From NCBI GenBank assembly GCA_019448385.1, contig JAGTXO010000001.1, positions 1,736,001 through 1,800,000 on the forward strand: a stretch of 64,000 nucleotides of DNA, read 5' to 3'. The notes under the pieces are model-generated. The model was not told the origin of the DNA. It saw nothing but the letters and a program-made list of their open reading frames with translations, and did not search any database. The stretch is from Diacronema lutheri. Its lineage: Eukaryota; Haptophyta; Pavlovophyceae; Pavlovales; Pavlovaceae. Shown piece by piece: positions 30,301 through 39,327 of the stretch (within the stretch, counting starts at the first letter, position 1; every line of letters starts with the position of its first letter). The position numbers and the translations under genes are program-made.

Positions 30301-31989
30301 CGCGCGCACGGCGACGATCGCGTCCCGGCCGTTGCGCAGGTGCGCAGCGCCGTCGCGGTGCACAACTTTTTGTCAATCCTCGAGCACGACCAGCTCACCG
30401 TCGCGCGCGACAGCCGCGCCGCCTTCTCCCACTTTGAAGAGGCGCCGATCAGCTTCGCGCCTACCTACAAGTACGACCCTGGCACCGACGATTTTGACAC
30501 TTCCGAGAAGGCGCGCACGCCCTCGTGGACGGACCGCGTGCTCTTCCGCGGCGAGGGCGTGAGCTGCAAGCTCTACACGTCGTCGATGGCGCTGCGAGCC
30601 TCCGACCACAAGCCAATCTGCGCGCTGCTCGAGCTCGTGCCCACGCCCGGCTCTGACGCCGAGCGCGCCGCACGGATCGGCGCGAGCGATGGGCGCGCGA
30701 CGGCGCGCAGCACGCCGCTGCCCAGGCCGCCGCCCGCCGTTGACCTGCTGGGCGCGATGGACGACTCGGACGACGACGCCGCCGCGCGGCAGGCCGCCGC
30801 GGGCACGCCTCGAGCGGCTGTGGGCGATGGCGACCCGTTCGGTTTTGGCGCACTTGCTCTCACCGAGCAGCAGCCGAATGCGCAGCTGTGCCTCTCGCCG
30901 CCGGGCTTTGGCGTCGGGTTTGGGCCGTCGAACAGCTCGTTCGCGTCCGATGTGCCGAGCGACGGCGCCAACGGCCCGCACGTCGTGGCCGCCTCCTTTG
31001 GCGACCGCGGCGCGTTTGGCGGTGGCAGGGGCAGCGACCTGTCCGCTGGCCTCGAGAGCCCCACCCACGGCGCTTTTGGCGACGGCGGGTTTGGGATAGC
31101 GACGCCATTCAGCGTCGGCCCGTCTGCGGGCTTCGACTCGGGTGGCGTCGGTTTTGCCGGCAGCGCGCCGTTCGGCGACAGCGCCTCCTTCGGCGACACT
31201 GCCCCGTTCGGCAGCACCGCGCACTTTGGCGGCGGCACTTTTGGCGCAGGCGAAGACGGTGTGGCGCGCGCTGATGCATCGCACGATCTCTTCGCAAGCA
31301 GCGAGAGCGTGCCGCCCTTGCCAGGCAACCCCTTCGCTGACGAAATCGGCGCGGAGGGCGGCGGTGGCTTCCCGCCAGCGGCGGGGTTTGGCGCGCCCAT
31401 CTCCCCAGCGGGCAGCGGTGGCTTCCCGCCAACGGCGGGTTTTGGCGCGCCCATCTCCCCAGCGGGCAGCGGTGGCTTCCCGCCAGCGGCGGGTTTTGGC
31501 GCGCCCATCTCCGCAGCGGGCGGCACGCCGTTTGGCGCGCAGGCTTTTGGCGATGGTGCGGCGCCCACCGCCTTCGCCTCGTCGACGAACAGCGTGTCAC
31601 ACGGTGGCAGCTTCAGCACGTTACCCGCGCTGCCGCCGATGCAGCCCGTTTTTGGCAGCGACATGCAACCGCGTCCGGGCGGCATGACGGCGCAGCCGCC
31701 GCCGCAGCTGCAGCAACCCTTCTTCGGCGCGGGCGGCGGCCTCTTTGGCAGCTGCCTTCCGCCCGCTCCGTCGACGGCGCTGCCCGCGGCGGCCGTGCAG
31801 CAGGCCGGCGGGATGATGCCTCCGCCGCCTGCATGGAGCGGCGGGATGGCGAGCTCACCGCTCGCCGGCGCGCAGGGCAGAATGGCGTGCGGCCCGGCTT
31901 TCGCGCAACCGCCGCCGCCCGCGTCGGGATCCGCTCTCGACAGCCTGACCGCAGAGGCGCTCAAAAAGTTTGGCAGCGTCAAAAAGTAA
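27358..31989 (+). CDS. Synaptojanin-like protein: Sac1 phosphatase plus inositol 5-phosphatase
   Basis: Join 27358..29409, 29553..29734, 29912..30212, 30340..31989, giving 1394 residues. The N-terminal Sac domain has RFYWNAQML, GGKLNAVYTFAQREL and the C-x5-R catalytic loop NCLDCLDRTNVVQ near residue 470. The 5-phosphatase domain has SWNVNGK, GNKGGVGMRF, FINAHLPSG, VWFGDLNYRV, FAPTYKYDPG, TPSWTDRVLF and ASDHKPI. Together they strip phosphates from PI(4,5)P2 and related lipids in endocytic traffic. The tail is Phe/Gly/Pro-rich, with three 18-residue repeats and one NPF motif (EH-domain ligand). Intron 3 is GC-AG (30213..30339), chosen over a GT donor 15 bp downstream because it gives a gap-free RPNEQ-VRSAV join matching known synaptojanins. 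It is head-to-head with prmA. Confidence 0.88.
31363..31524 (+). repeat. 54-bp tandem repeat, 3 copies, coding
   Basis: Units at 31363-31416, 31417-31470 and 31471-31524 each encode GGFPPxAGFGAPISxAGS-type modules in the synaptojanin tail. They are nearly identical, so the expansion looks recent. Confidence 0.92.
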
Positions 31990-32028
31990 GGCGGTCTGCT
32001 GGCAAGCACTCGCGAGTCAGTGAACGCA

Positions 32029-33042
32029 TCACATGGGGGTCGGCTCGGCGAAGCACGCGTTGAATGCGTTGACAATCTCGTCGCGCGGCAGATTCTTGCC
32101 GATGACGATCAGCTTGTTCACGCGCGGGGCCTCGCCCCACGCCTCGATCGTCTCCCCCGAGAAGAGCATATGCACGGCGTGGAAGGCATACTTGTCGTCG
32201 GAGCCGCGGATGGAGAGCACGCCCTTCATGCGGTAGATGTCCACGCCGCGCTGCTGCAGCAGCTTGGAAATCCACGCGTTGAGCTTGTCCATGTCAAGGT
32301 CGCCCTCCTTCTCAAAGCCGATCGACGTGATCCTCTGGTCGTGCTCGTGCTCGCCGTCCTCGAGGAAGGAGGGGTCGATGCTGAGGATACGGTCGAGATC
32401 GAAGGCGTGTACGTCGAGCACCGATTCGATAGGCACCACCGCGTTCTGGCAGCGCGTGATCGGCGCGACCTTGTTGATGGCGCGCAGCCTGCGCTCGACC
32501 GCGGCGAGCTCGTCCTCGGAGAGCAAATCCGTCTTGTTGAGAAGCAGCCGGTCGGCGAAGACGACCTGCTCAACCGCCTCGTTCTCGGCGCCCTCGGGCT
32601 TCTCTTCGTCCAAATGCTGCGTGATGTGCTTCGCGTCGACGAGGGTGATGATCCCGTCGAGCCGCGCGAACTCCTTCATCGACTCGTCCATGAAGAAGGT
32701 CTGCGCGACGGGCGCCGGATCGGCGAGGCCCGTCGTCTCGATGAGAATGCCATCAAGCTTCTCCTTGCGCTTGAGCAGCTTGCCCAGGATCCGGATAAGG
32801 TCGCCGCGCACCGTGCAGCAGATGCACCCATTGTTCATCTCGAAGATCTCCTCCTGCGTGTCGAACCGGCGTGTGATGAGCGCGTCGTCGACGCCCACCT
32901 CGCCAAACTCATTCTCAATGACGGCGAGCTTCTTGCCGTGGTTCTCCGTGAGGATGCGATTGAGCAGCGTCGTCTTGCCGCTCCCGAGGAAGCCCGTCAG
33001 CACGGTGACCGGCACGCGTGTGTCCACCCGCGCGTCGGCCAT
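32029..33042 (-). CDS. CobW/COG0523-family GTPase metallochaperone (CBWD/ZNG1 type)
   Basis: A 337-residue intronless G3E GTPase. Walker A is GFLGSGKTTLLNRIL, then ENEFGEVGVDD, the metal-binding CxCC motif in MNNGCICCTVRGDL, the switch-like ETTGLADPAPVAQT, and NKTD specificity (LLNKTDLL). A His-containing stretch (EDGEHEHDQRI) and the C-terminal CobW domain (YRMKGVLSI, FHAVHMLF, NKLIVIGKNL) complete the family layout. Eukaryotic members deliver zinc to metalloproteins; whether this one handles zinc or cobalt cannot be told. The ATG at 33042 begins shortly before the P-loop and was preferred over the open frame extending to 33276. It is head-to-head with the next gene, 53 bp apart. Confidence 0.88.
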   Translation of the reverse strand: MADARVDTRVPVTVLTGFLGSGKTTLLNRILTENHGKKLAVIENEFGEVGVDDALITRRFDTQEEIFEMNNGCICCTVRGDLIRILGKLLKRKEKLDGILIETTGLADPAPVAQTFFMDESMKEFARLDGIITLVDAKHITQHLDEEKPEGAENEAVEQVVFADRLLLNKTDLLSEDELAAVERRLRAINKVAPITRCQNAVVPIESVLDVHAFDLDRILSIDPSFLEDGEHEHDQRITSIGFEKEGDLDMDKLNAWISKLLQQRGVDIYRMKGVLSIRGSDDKYAFHAVHMLFSGETIEAWGEAPRVNKLIVIGKNLPRDEIVNAFNACFAEPTPM

Positions 33043-33095
33043 TGGAGTCGGGCGAGCGAGGGACCTCGGACCGCCGAAGCCGTTGGGGCCGAGAA
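33043..33095. promoter_or_regulatory. 53-bp bidirectional start-to-start interval
   Basis: The start codons of the CobW GTPase (minus) and the winged-helix/IQ protein (plus) are 53 bp apart. The interval is less GC-extreme than the flanking coding DNA. No TATA box is seen. Confidence 0.4.
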
Positions 33096-35474
33096 ATGGC
33101 AACGCATGCACTCGTCTCGCGCGTGACGACGGAGGCGTTCGACGGTCGCGTTGGCGGCGCTGCGGCGGGCTTTGCGCGCCGCGAGCTACTCGAGCTGCGC
33201 GCACGGCTGCCAATTGACGAGCCCACGATGGTTCGTCTCTTCCAGGCGCAGCCCGGCTACGCGCTGAGCGCGGCATCGCTGCTCACGTCATTTGCGCCGC
33301 GCACCGAAGGCGAGCGGAGGATGCTCACTCTCCTTGTCGCAAAGGTGGCGGACGTGCTCGCGCCGTCGGCGGTGCCGGCTGCTCTCTCGCTCGCGACCGC
33401 CGCTTCCTCCTCCGCCGCCGTCGCCGCCACCGGCCGCGCTGGCGCGCACGGCCGCGGCGTGGTCGACGCGGGCCAACCGGGCTTTTTGAAGCTGCGCGCG
33501 CAGTACGAGGCGGCTGAATACGCGCCGGCGAGCGACGGCTCGATCGAGCGGCAGCTCGATTCGGCGGCGCAGGCGCGCAAGCAACTCGCTGCGGACGCCG
33601 AGGCGCGCGCCAGTGCGCACGCCGCCCGCCGCCTCTCGGTCCACGCAGCGCGAGTCACCGAGCGGCGCCTGGCGCCCGCATCGGCGGGTGCGCGCGCACA
33701 CCGGCCGCCAGCGCACTCGCTCGGCGATGCGCGCGGCCGCGGCCCGTCGGCGAGTCGGGGCGCGGCCGATGCCGCGCGCGCCAGCCGGCCGTCCAAGGCG
33801 CGCGCTGACCTCAGGCACGCAGCCGAACGTCTCGACGGTTACAGGCACGAGTCCCGCACGGACGCGCGCGAGCTGGCCGCCGCGCGCGCCGGCCGTGCGC
33901 GCAGCGGGAGCGCGCCGCGCGAGCGCTCGCGCGAGGCGCTGCCGGCCTGCGTGCCAATCTCGGTGCACGAGGTGCGGCGCGTGCTCGCCGCCGCGCCGGC
34001 TGGCGGCATGCTCGCCGACGAGCTCAAGGCGCGTTTTGAGCTGAGCTCGGCGGAGGCGAGACGGCGGTTTGCGATCTGCGTGCACACGGTCGCGACGACG
34101 GGTCACGCGCCCGCGCAGCCGGTGCCGGGCGGCGAGCAGGCGCCGTCCGGCCACGGCGACGCCGACGCAGCAGCACAGGGGCAGCTCGTCTGGGTCCGGC
34201 TGCGAGCACAGCCGCTCGCCGCCGGCGCGACCGCGACGGCCGTCGTTGATACGACCGGCGGCAGGCGCGCCGCCGCCGCAGCCGCTGCTGCCGCCACGTC
34301 GGGCGCGGGCACGGGCGCAGGCGCAGGCGCGGCGAGCGCACCACCCGCGCACGCGCCGCCGCCGCCAGACGCGCAGCCGTCAGTGACGCCGCTCGAGGCG
34401 ACGGTGCTGCGGCAGGTGCTCTCGACAGCGGGCGCCGACGGCCTCCCCATCGATACGCTCGTCGCGCTTCTCCAGCCGCGCTCGAGGGCGGAGCGCGCGC
34501 GCATCTCCTTCGTCATCTCGCAGCTCGCGCTCGTGAGCGTCGACGCGCATGGCGGCCCACCACGCGTCACGCTGCGCGCGGGCGTCGACGCCGGCGCTGT
34601 CGCTGTCGCTTTGGGCGCGCACGACGCGGCGACTGGCTTAGCAGCGCGAGCGCGCGCCGTGCCCGCGCCCGCGCCCGCGCGCGAGGCGCCGCGCGACCTG
34701 GCGGCTTCTGCGCAGCCGCGCGCTCCATCGTCGAATGCGACATCGGACGAGGCGGTGCCGCCACCACCGCCGCCACCACCCCGCCCGATCACCGGCGCTG
34801 CGGTCGAAGAAGCGCTCGGCGCGGTGGGCGGCGGGATGTTGTCTCTCGAGCTCATCCGCTTCTTCGCGCCGTCGGGCAAGGCGGAGCGGACGGCGCTCTC
34901 AGCTGCGATTGCCGAGGTGGCGACCGTCGCGCTGTCTGGTGACGGCCTGACGGCCAACGTCGTTGCGAACGCGCACCGCGCGCGGTGGGAGGCGCGCGAG
35001 CGCGCGGCCGCGCGAATCGAGGCCGCCGCACGCGCGCGCGCGGTACGCGCGCCGCGCCGCGCCGCTGCGATGGCGCTGCAGGCACGCGCGCGCGGCCGCG
35101 CTGTGCGCGCGCGCGCGGCGGCCGAGGCAGCCGCGAGCGCGCACGCGCGCGAGGCGCGCGCGCGCGCGGACGCGGCGCGCGTCGATCTCGCAGCTGCACG
35201 GCTGCAGGCGGGCGTACGCACCGTGCTCGCCGCCCGCCGGCTGCGCGAGGCGCGGCGCGCGGCGACGGCGCTGCAAGCGGGCGCTCGCGGCCTGGCGGCA
35301 CGACATGACGCGCGCGCGCGGCGCGAGACCGACAGCGAGCGCGACACGAGGCTGCAGCGCGAGAGAGAGGCGAAGCTGCGCGCGCGCGCGCGCCGCGCGC
35401 CCGCCGACAAGCTCGCGCGTGCGAGAGAGGCGGCGCTTGCGAGCAACGCGCGCGCTGGTAGCCTCTCTGGCTGA
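33096..35474 (+). CDS. Protein with four winged-helix-like repeats and C-terminal IQ motifs
   Basis: A 792-residue intronless protein with no recognised orthologue. Four ~45-residue segments share a helix-turn-helix-like pattern at about residues 43-90, 290-335, 434-480 and 567-615: a start like VRRVLAAAPAGGMLADEL, then E(A/R)RR or AERxxxSxxI and a closing hydrophobic strand-like stretch. Similarity to small winged-helix domains (for example the RAP74 C-terminus) is inferred by eye. The C-terminal region (about 650-740) holds three IQ-like calmodulin-binding motifs (AMALQARARGRAVRARA, AARLQAGVRTVLAARRL, ATALQAGARGLAARHD). The linkers are Arg/Ala-rich. A calmodulin- or light-chain-binding scaffold is possible, but no function is assigned. 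Confidence 0.6.
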   Translation: MATHALVSRVTTEAFDGRVGGAAAGFARRELLELRARLPIDEPTMVRLFQAQPGYALSAASLLTSFAPRTEGERRMLTLLVAKVADVLAPSAVPAALSLATAASSSAAVAATGRAGAHGRGVVDAGQPGFLKLRAQYEAAEYAPASDGSIERQLDSAAQARKQLAADAEARASAHAARRLSVHAARVTERRLAPASAGARAHRPPAHSLGDARGRGPSASRGAADAARASRPSKARADLRHAAERLDGYRHESRTDARELAAARAGRARSGSAPRERSREALPACVPISVHEVRRVLAAAPAGGMLADELKARFELSSAEARRRFAICVHTVATTGHAPAQPVPGGEQAPSGHGDADAAAQGQLVWVRLRAQPLAAGATATAVVDTTGGRRAAAAAAAAATSGAGTGAGAGAASAPPAHAPPPPDAQPSVTPLEATVLRQVLSTAGADGLPIDTLVALLQPRSRAERARISFVISQLALVSVDAHGGPPRVTLRAGVDAGAVAVALGAHDAATGLAARARAVPAPAPAREAPRDLAASAQPRAPSSNATSDEAVPPPPPPPPRPITGAAVEEALGAVGGGMLSLELIRFFAPSGKAERTALSAAIAEVATVALSGDGLTANVVANAHRARWEARERAAARIEAAARARAVRAPRRAAAMALQARARGRAVRARAAAEAAASAHAREARARADAARVDLAAARLQAGVRTVLAARRLREARRAATALQAGARGLAARHDARARRETDSERDTRLQREREAKLRARARRAPADKLARAREAALASNARAGSLSG

Positions 35475-35790
35475 AGTGGTGCTCAAGCCTGTAACAAGGA
35501 GGCGCTAAGGGTGCGGTCCGGGCCTGCGTGTGGCCTGCGAGGTTGCGTCAGGCGACAAGCCCCAGGCCCGCAGCCGTCGTCCAGTCGTGTATCGAGTCAG
35601 ACAACGGACAACAGCTGACGACTCAAGGAGACCAGTCCGGTTTTGGATTTCGAAACCCGGAGTCGACCGAGCAGGGTGGTGTGGTGGAGTCGACCAAAAG
35701 GGTGAGTGCAGGAGCTCCATGAACCTCGTGCGCGCGAGCGGGGTGGTGCGTGACGCTGCGCGCCGCCGTCGCGCCGTGCGTGTGGCAGAC
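35475..35790. other. Intergenic / 5' region of the small membrane protein gene
   Basis: About 315 bp of more balanced base composition. No independent gene is supported. The frame of the next gene is open here, and an ATG at 35719 would add 24 Arg-rich residues (MNLVRASGVVRDAARRRR) like a mitochondrial presequence. GTCGAC occurs twice (near 35673 and 35690), probably by chance. Confidence 0.4.
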
Positions 35791-36151
35791 ATGCCGACCT
35801 TCACCACGGGCCTCCCCGCCTTCATGTCGTCGATGTCGCAGTCGTCGGTCGTGTCCGTGAGCACCGCGGCCGTGACCGTCGTCGGCATCAGCGTCTACAC
35901 CATCTTCAAGGCGTCAAGTACGCGCGCGCGCGCAGAGCACGCCTGGCGCTGCCGGCTGTCCGGCGTGCGGACGCTTTGTGTGGCGAGGTTGGCCGCCCGT
36001 GCGCCTGACGCCCTTCCCTCTGCCCGCTCTGCGGCGCGCACTGCGGCGCGCAGTGGCCGGCAAGGTGCCCTCGACGATCACGCCGGAGTGGAAGCGGGCC
36101 ACCATCAAGTATCGCGCTGCGCAGGTGCAGGACCCGATCAGCAACCCCTAA
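35791..36151 (+). CDS. Small single-pass membrane protein, unidentified
   Basis: Join 35791..35917, 36054..36151, giving 74 residues. Exon 1 encodes a Ser/Thr-rich start (MPTFTTGLPAFMSS) and one hydrophobic helix (VSTAAVTVVGISVYTIF). Exon 2 encodes KVPSTITPEWKRATIKYRAA and ends DPISNP. The intron (GT-AG, 136 nt) is phase 1 and its splice creates an ATG codon at the junction. Size, single helix and TPEW-type tail resemble accessory subunits of mitochondrial respiratory complexes, but I cannot name one. The ATG at 35719 would add a mitochondrial-type presequence, while 35791 has the better context (purine at -3). Confidence 0.55.
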
Positions 36152-36614
36152 GGCGTGCACTGCTTTGCTCAAACGGCGGCGTGCTTTTGTTGCATAGCAC
36201 TGGGATGTCCCGTACGCGCGATTTGCGAGCGCCGAGTGGAAGTCCAAGGAGTGCAGCATCTCGACATCGAACCGCAGCGCCAGTTTGAGCTTGATGTTGG
36301 CAGTTCGGGCGTTGCAGCATCCCACGCTGGCCAGTGATTGAGCGCTCGCAAAGGCGCGGAACCGCCATTCTTCGGCCAGCGTTAAGGGTTCCGGCCCATC
36401 CCCGCGGCGGCTGGTGTGCGGCCACGGCTGAGGCACTGAGAATGCGCAAGAAGCGGCCCGTGGCGGTACGGCCGGTGGCGGCACGGCCGGTGGCGGCACG
36501 GGCGCCGGCGGCGCGGTGGCCGCGGCAGGCGGCACGTAGTCTGGCTCATTGGCCAACTGCGCAAGCGACGGGCACGCCGCGGAGTGTACAGAGCGCGCCG
36601 ACGCCCGCGGTTCA
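36152..36614. other. Intergenic region with an unexplained minus-strand open frame
   Basis: About 460 bp between the small membrane protein and the type II protein. Composition is nearer 55-60% GC on the left. The minus strand is open throughout; part of it translates as less biased protein (ANIKLKLALRFDVEMLHS), but no start, splice join or family match was found. The right part is GGCGGCACGGCC-like short repeats. Treated as non-coding for now. Confidence 0.35.
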
Positions 36615-37244
36615 TCAGTGGTACGGCCAGCCCCTTTCAAAGTTGGGTAGGGTGGGCTCGAGCATCGACGCGTTGCATCCGTCCGAGACCTTGCAGGCAA
36701 CCTCACAGCAGCGACACATGCACGCGAAGAAGCCGGCGCCCCACGGGTCCTCGATCTTGTGCTGCGTGGCGCACGGCAGCGAGCGTGGCGGTGCGCCGTC
36801 GGGCCCCGGCCAGCACTTGTGCTCCATGCACGTAAAACCCTTGTGCCCGTCCTTGGCCGGCGGGTCGCGCGCGCAGAACGACGGCGGCTTGGGCCGCACC
36901 GGCGCGGTGAGCGGGCTGCTGGCGGACGACGCGTTTGACGCGGCGTCAGACCCAGACTCTTCGACGGAGAGCTGCACCTTCAGCTGTGACGGTGGCCGTG
37001 CCGGTCCGCGGCCGCGGCGCCGCGGGATAGGGCTGAGCACAGGCGGAGGGTATGGCGGCGGCGCAGGCGGCGTGTACGGCGGCGGCGAGGGTGGCGACGG
37101 CGACGGCGTGCCGTGCGACCTGGAGCTGCTCTGCCGGCGCAACAATGCCACGTCAAAAGGTGCATTGCGCGACGCCACGAACAGCGCGATCACTGCCAGG
37201 AGGGAGCCGACGCCGACGGCGAACGCGGCCCTATGGTGCGCCAT
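36615..37244 (-). CDS. Predicted type II membrane protein with Pro-rich stalk and Cys-rich lumenal domain
   Basis: A 209-residue protein. A short cytosolic N-terminus (MAHHRA) precedes a signal-anchor helix (AFAVGVGSLLAVIALFV), a Pro/Ser-rich stalk (SPPPYTPPAPPPYPPP), and a C-terminal domain with about ten Cys (FCARDPPAKDGHKGFTC, CMCRCCEVACKVSDGC). This is the layout of Golgi-resident or surface-anchored proteins. The Cys domain is not one I recognise. It lies 92 bp downstream of the RCC1-Sfi1-like gene stop on the same strand. Confidence 0.6.
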   Translation of the reverse strand: MAHHRAAFAVGVGSLLAVIALFVASRNAPFDVALLRRQSSSRSHGTPSPSPPSPPPYTPPAPPPYPPPVLSPIPRRRGRGPARPPSQLKVQLSVEESGSDAASNASSASSPLTAPVRPKPPSFCARDPPAKDGHKGFTCMEHKCWPGPDGAPPRSLPCATQHKIEDPWGAGFFACMCRCCEVACKVSDGCNASMLEPTLPNFERGWPYH

Positions 37245-37336
37245 TGAAAGCCTCGCACAATTTTTTGAAAACTGTGCAGGATTTTTGAAGTCAGCGGTAG
37301 GCGCTGACAGGCGACAGCCACCCTCCCTCCCTCACG

Positions 37337-39257
37337 TCAAAAGTGATCGAGCGCATCCGCCCATCCGCCCATCGGGGCGCCTGACGGTCGAGCTGGCGAA
37401 GAAGCGCACGCGCCGACCGGCACGGCGTGCGCCGACTGGCCGACGCGCTGGACGATGAAAGCCGCGCGCCACACGTCCATCGCCTCGCCTACTCCAAGTG
37501 GGCTGTGCCACCTGCCGAGGGCGGACACCACCTTGTCGAAGCCACTCGTCACCGACACGCGCGCGCCAGCCGCGACGGTGAGCGTCGGGCGACTCTCGCA
37601 CGCCGCGCCGTGCGGCGCGCCGGAGGGCGCTGTGGGAGGGATGCGTGCACCGCGCGCGAGCTCGTCGGCAAGCGCGCGCGCTGCGGCCGCCGCCGCGCGG
37701 AGCGAGCCGCGCGCGTCGTGCTCTGATGCCCAGCGCGCCCACGCTTGCACCGCCGCGCGCGTCACGCCATGCGCCGTGGACGCGAGCGCGCGGCGCAACG
37801 CAACGGCGCGGGCGGGTGCAAGCGCCCGCGCGCTCACCGCGCGCTCGCGCCAGCGCGCGCTCGCGCCGACGAGCGCGCGCCGGCGAGCGCGCGCGCGCAC
37901 GCGCGAGAGGGCGCCCGCCGCAAATGCTGCGCGCCTCAGCAGGTCAAAGGCGCGCGACGCGCGCCTCGCGCCGCCGACCGCAGCGGCGCGGCCGAGCGCA
38001 CCCGCACGCCGCCACACGCCAAGTGCCGTGGCGGCGGATGTGCGCCGCGCGCGCGCAGCCCCGGCAGAGCCGCGCCGTGCGACTCGGCTCGAGAAGCGCC
38101 AGCTGCGCAGCTCGCGTCGAGCTCGCAGCGCGCGCCGTGCGCCCGCCATGCGGCGAGCGCCAAGCCGGAGCCAGCGCGCGTGCTGCGCCCGTTGCCACCA
38201 GCGGCGCGCCGTGCGCGCCGCCATCGCCGCACGCGCGTGCGCGCGCACCAGGCGTTCGATTGAGCGCCCAGCCGACGCGGTGCCGAGCGCGCGCCATGCG
38301 CGCGCGAGCGCGCGGCGCTGAACGAGCGCGCGCGCGCTGCTCGCCGAGCGCGCGAGCGCGCGCGCCGACAGCGGTGGCAGCCGTGGCCGCCCAGCCGGTG
38401 CGGCGTGCCGCACGAGCGTGCGCGCGGCCCAGCGCGCGAGCGCGCTGCGCTGCGCGCGACGGCGCTCACGCCTGTTCTCTCGCGCGCTCGCCGCCGTGCC
38501 GCGCCACAAGCGCGCCGCGCCGCGCAGCCGGCAGAGTCGGCCATGGCGGCGCGCGCGAGCCGCGCGCGCGGCGCGCGCCGCCCACGCGCGTAGCACGAGG
38601 CGCGCTGCGCGCCGGAAGAGCGCAGCGTGCGCGAATGACGCCACTGCACGCGCGCTGGTCGACTCCTCCGACGCCGCGCGCCAAGCTTGCAGCCAGCGCG
38701 CGCGCCGCGTACCGCGCCAGCGGCCGGCGTGCTCGCGCGCGCGCGCACGCGCGCGCGCGCGCAGCGCGGCGTGCACGCGGAGCGCCCAGACAGCGTCGAC
38801 CGCCGCTGCATGAGCGCGCGCGCTCTGCGCGTGCGCGACGCGCGCGTGAGAGAGGGCGCGCGAGTGCACATGTGCGCGCCACACGCGGAGCGCGCGCCGG
38901 CCGGCGACGCGGCGCGCGCGGTCGAGGTCGGCCAGGAAGCGCGCGGCGGCTGCGAGCGACGCGTCGCGCTCCGTCGACTCCGCGTCGATGCGCGGCTCCG
39001 CCTCTCGCGCGCGCGCGGCGGGCGGCGGCGGCGCGGGCGGCGGGTCGGGCGGTGGCGCTGCTCGCGGCGAGATCGGCAGCGGCGGTCGCTCGGGCGATGG
39101 CGAGCGCGGTATGAAGATGGGTGAGCTGAGGGATGGCGGGTGCCAGCGCGGCGGTGAGAGCGGCTGCGGAGGCGAGCGCGGCAGGCGCGGCTCGCCCCAC
39201 GGAGGCTGCATGTAATCACTCACAGCGCGCACAGGTAGATGTGAGCCCCACGCCTGC

Positions 39258-39327
<70 letters not shown>

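Noticed and set aside
30228-30339. GT donor at 30228 for synaptojanin intron 3
   Set aside because: It is in frame but inserts ARAAA in a segment that aligns without gaps to known synaptojanins when the GC donor at 30213 is used; kept as the alternative.
35906-36706. Joining the minus-strand frame 36152-36614 to the type II Cys-rich protein as an extra exon
   Set aside because: The possible donor near 36632 and acceptor near 36560 give the wrong phase and only Arg/Pro-rich sequence; the protein ends cleanly at its own stop.
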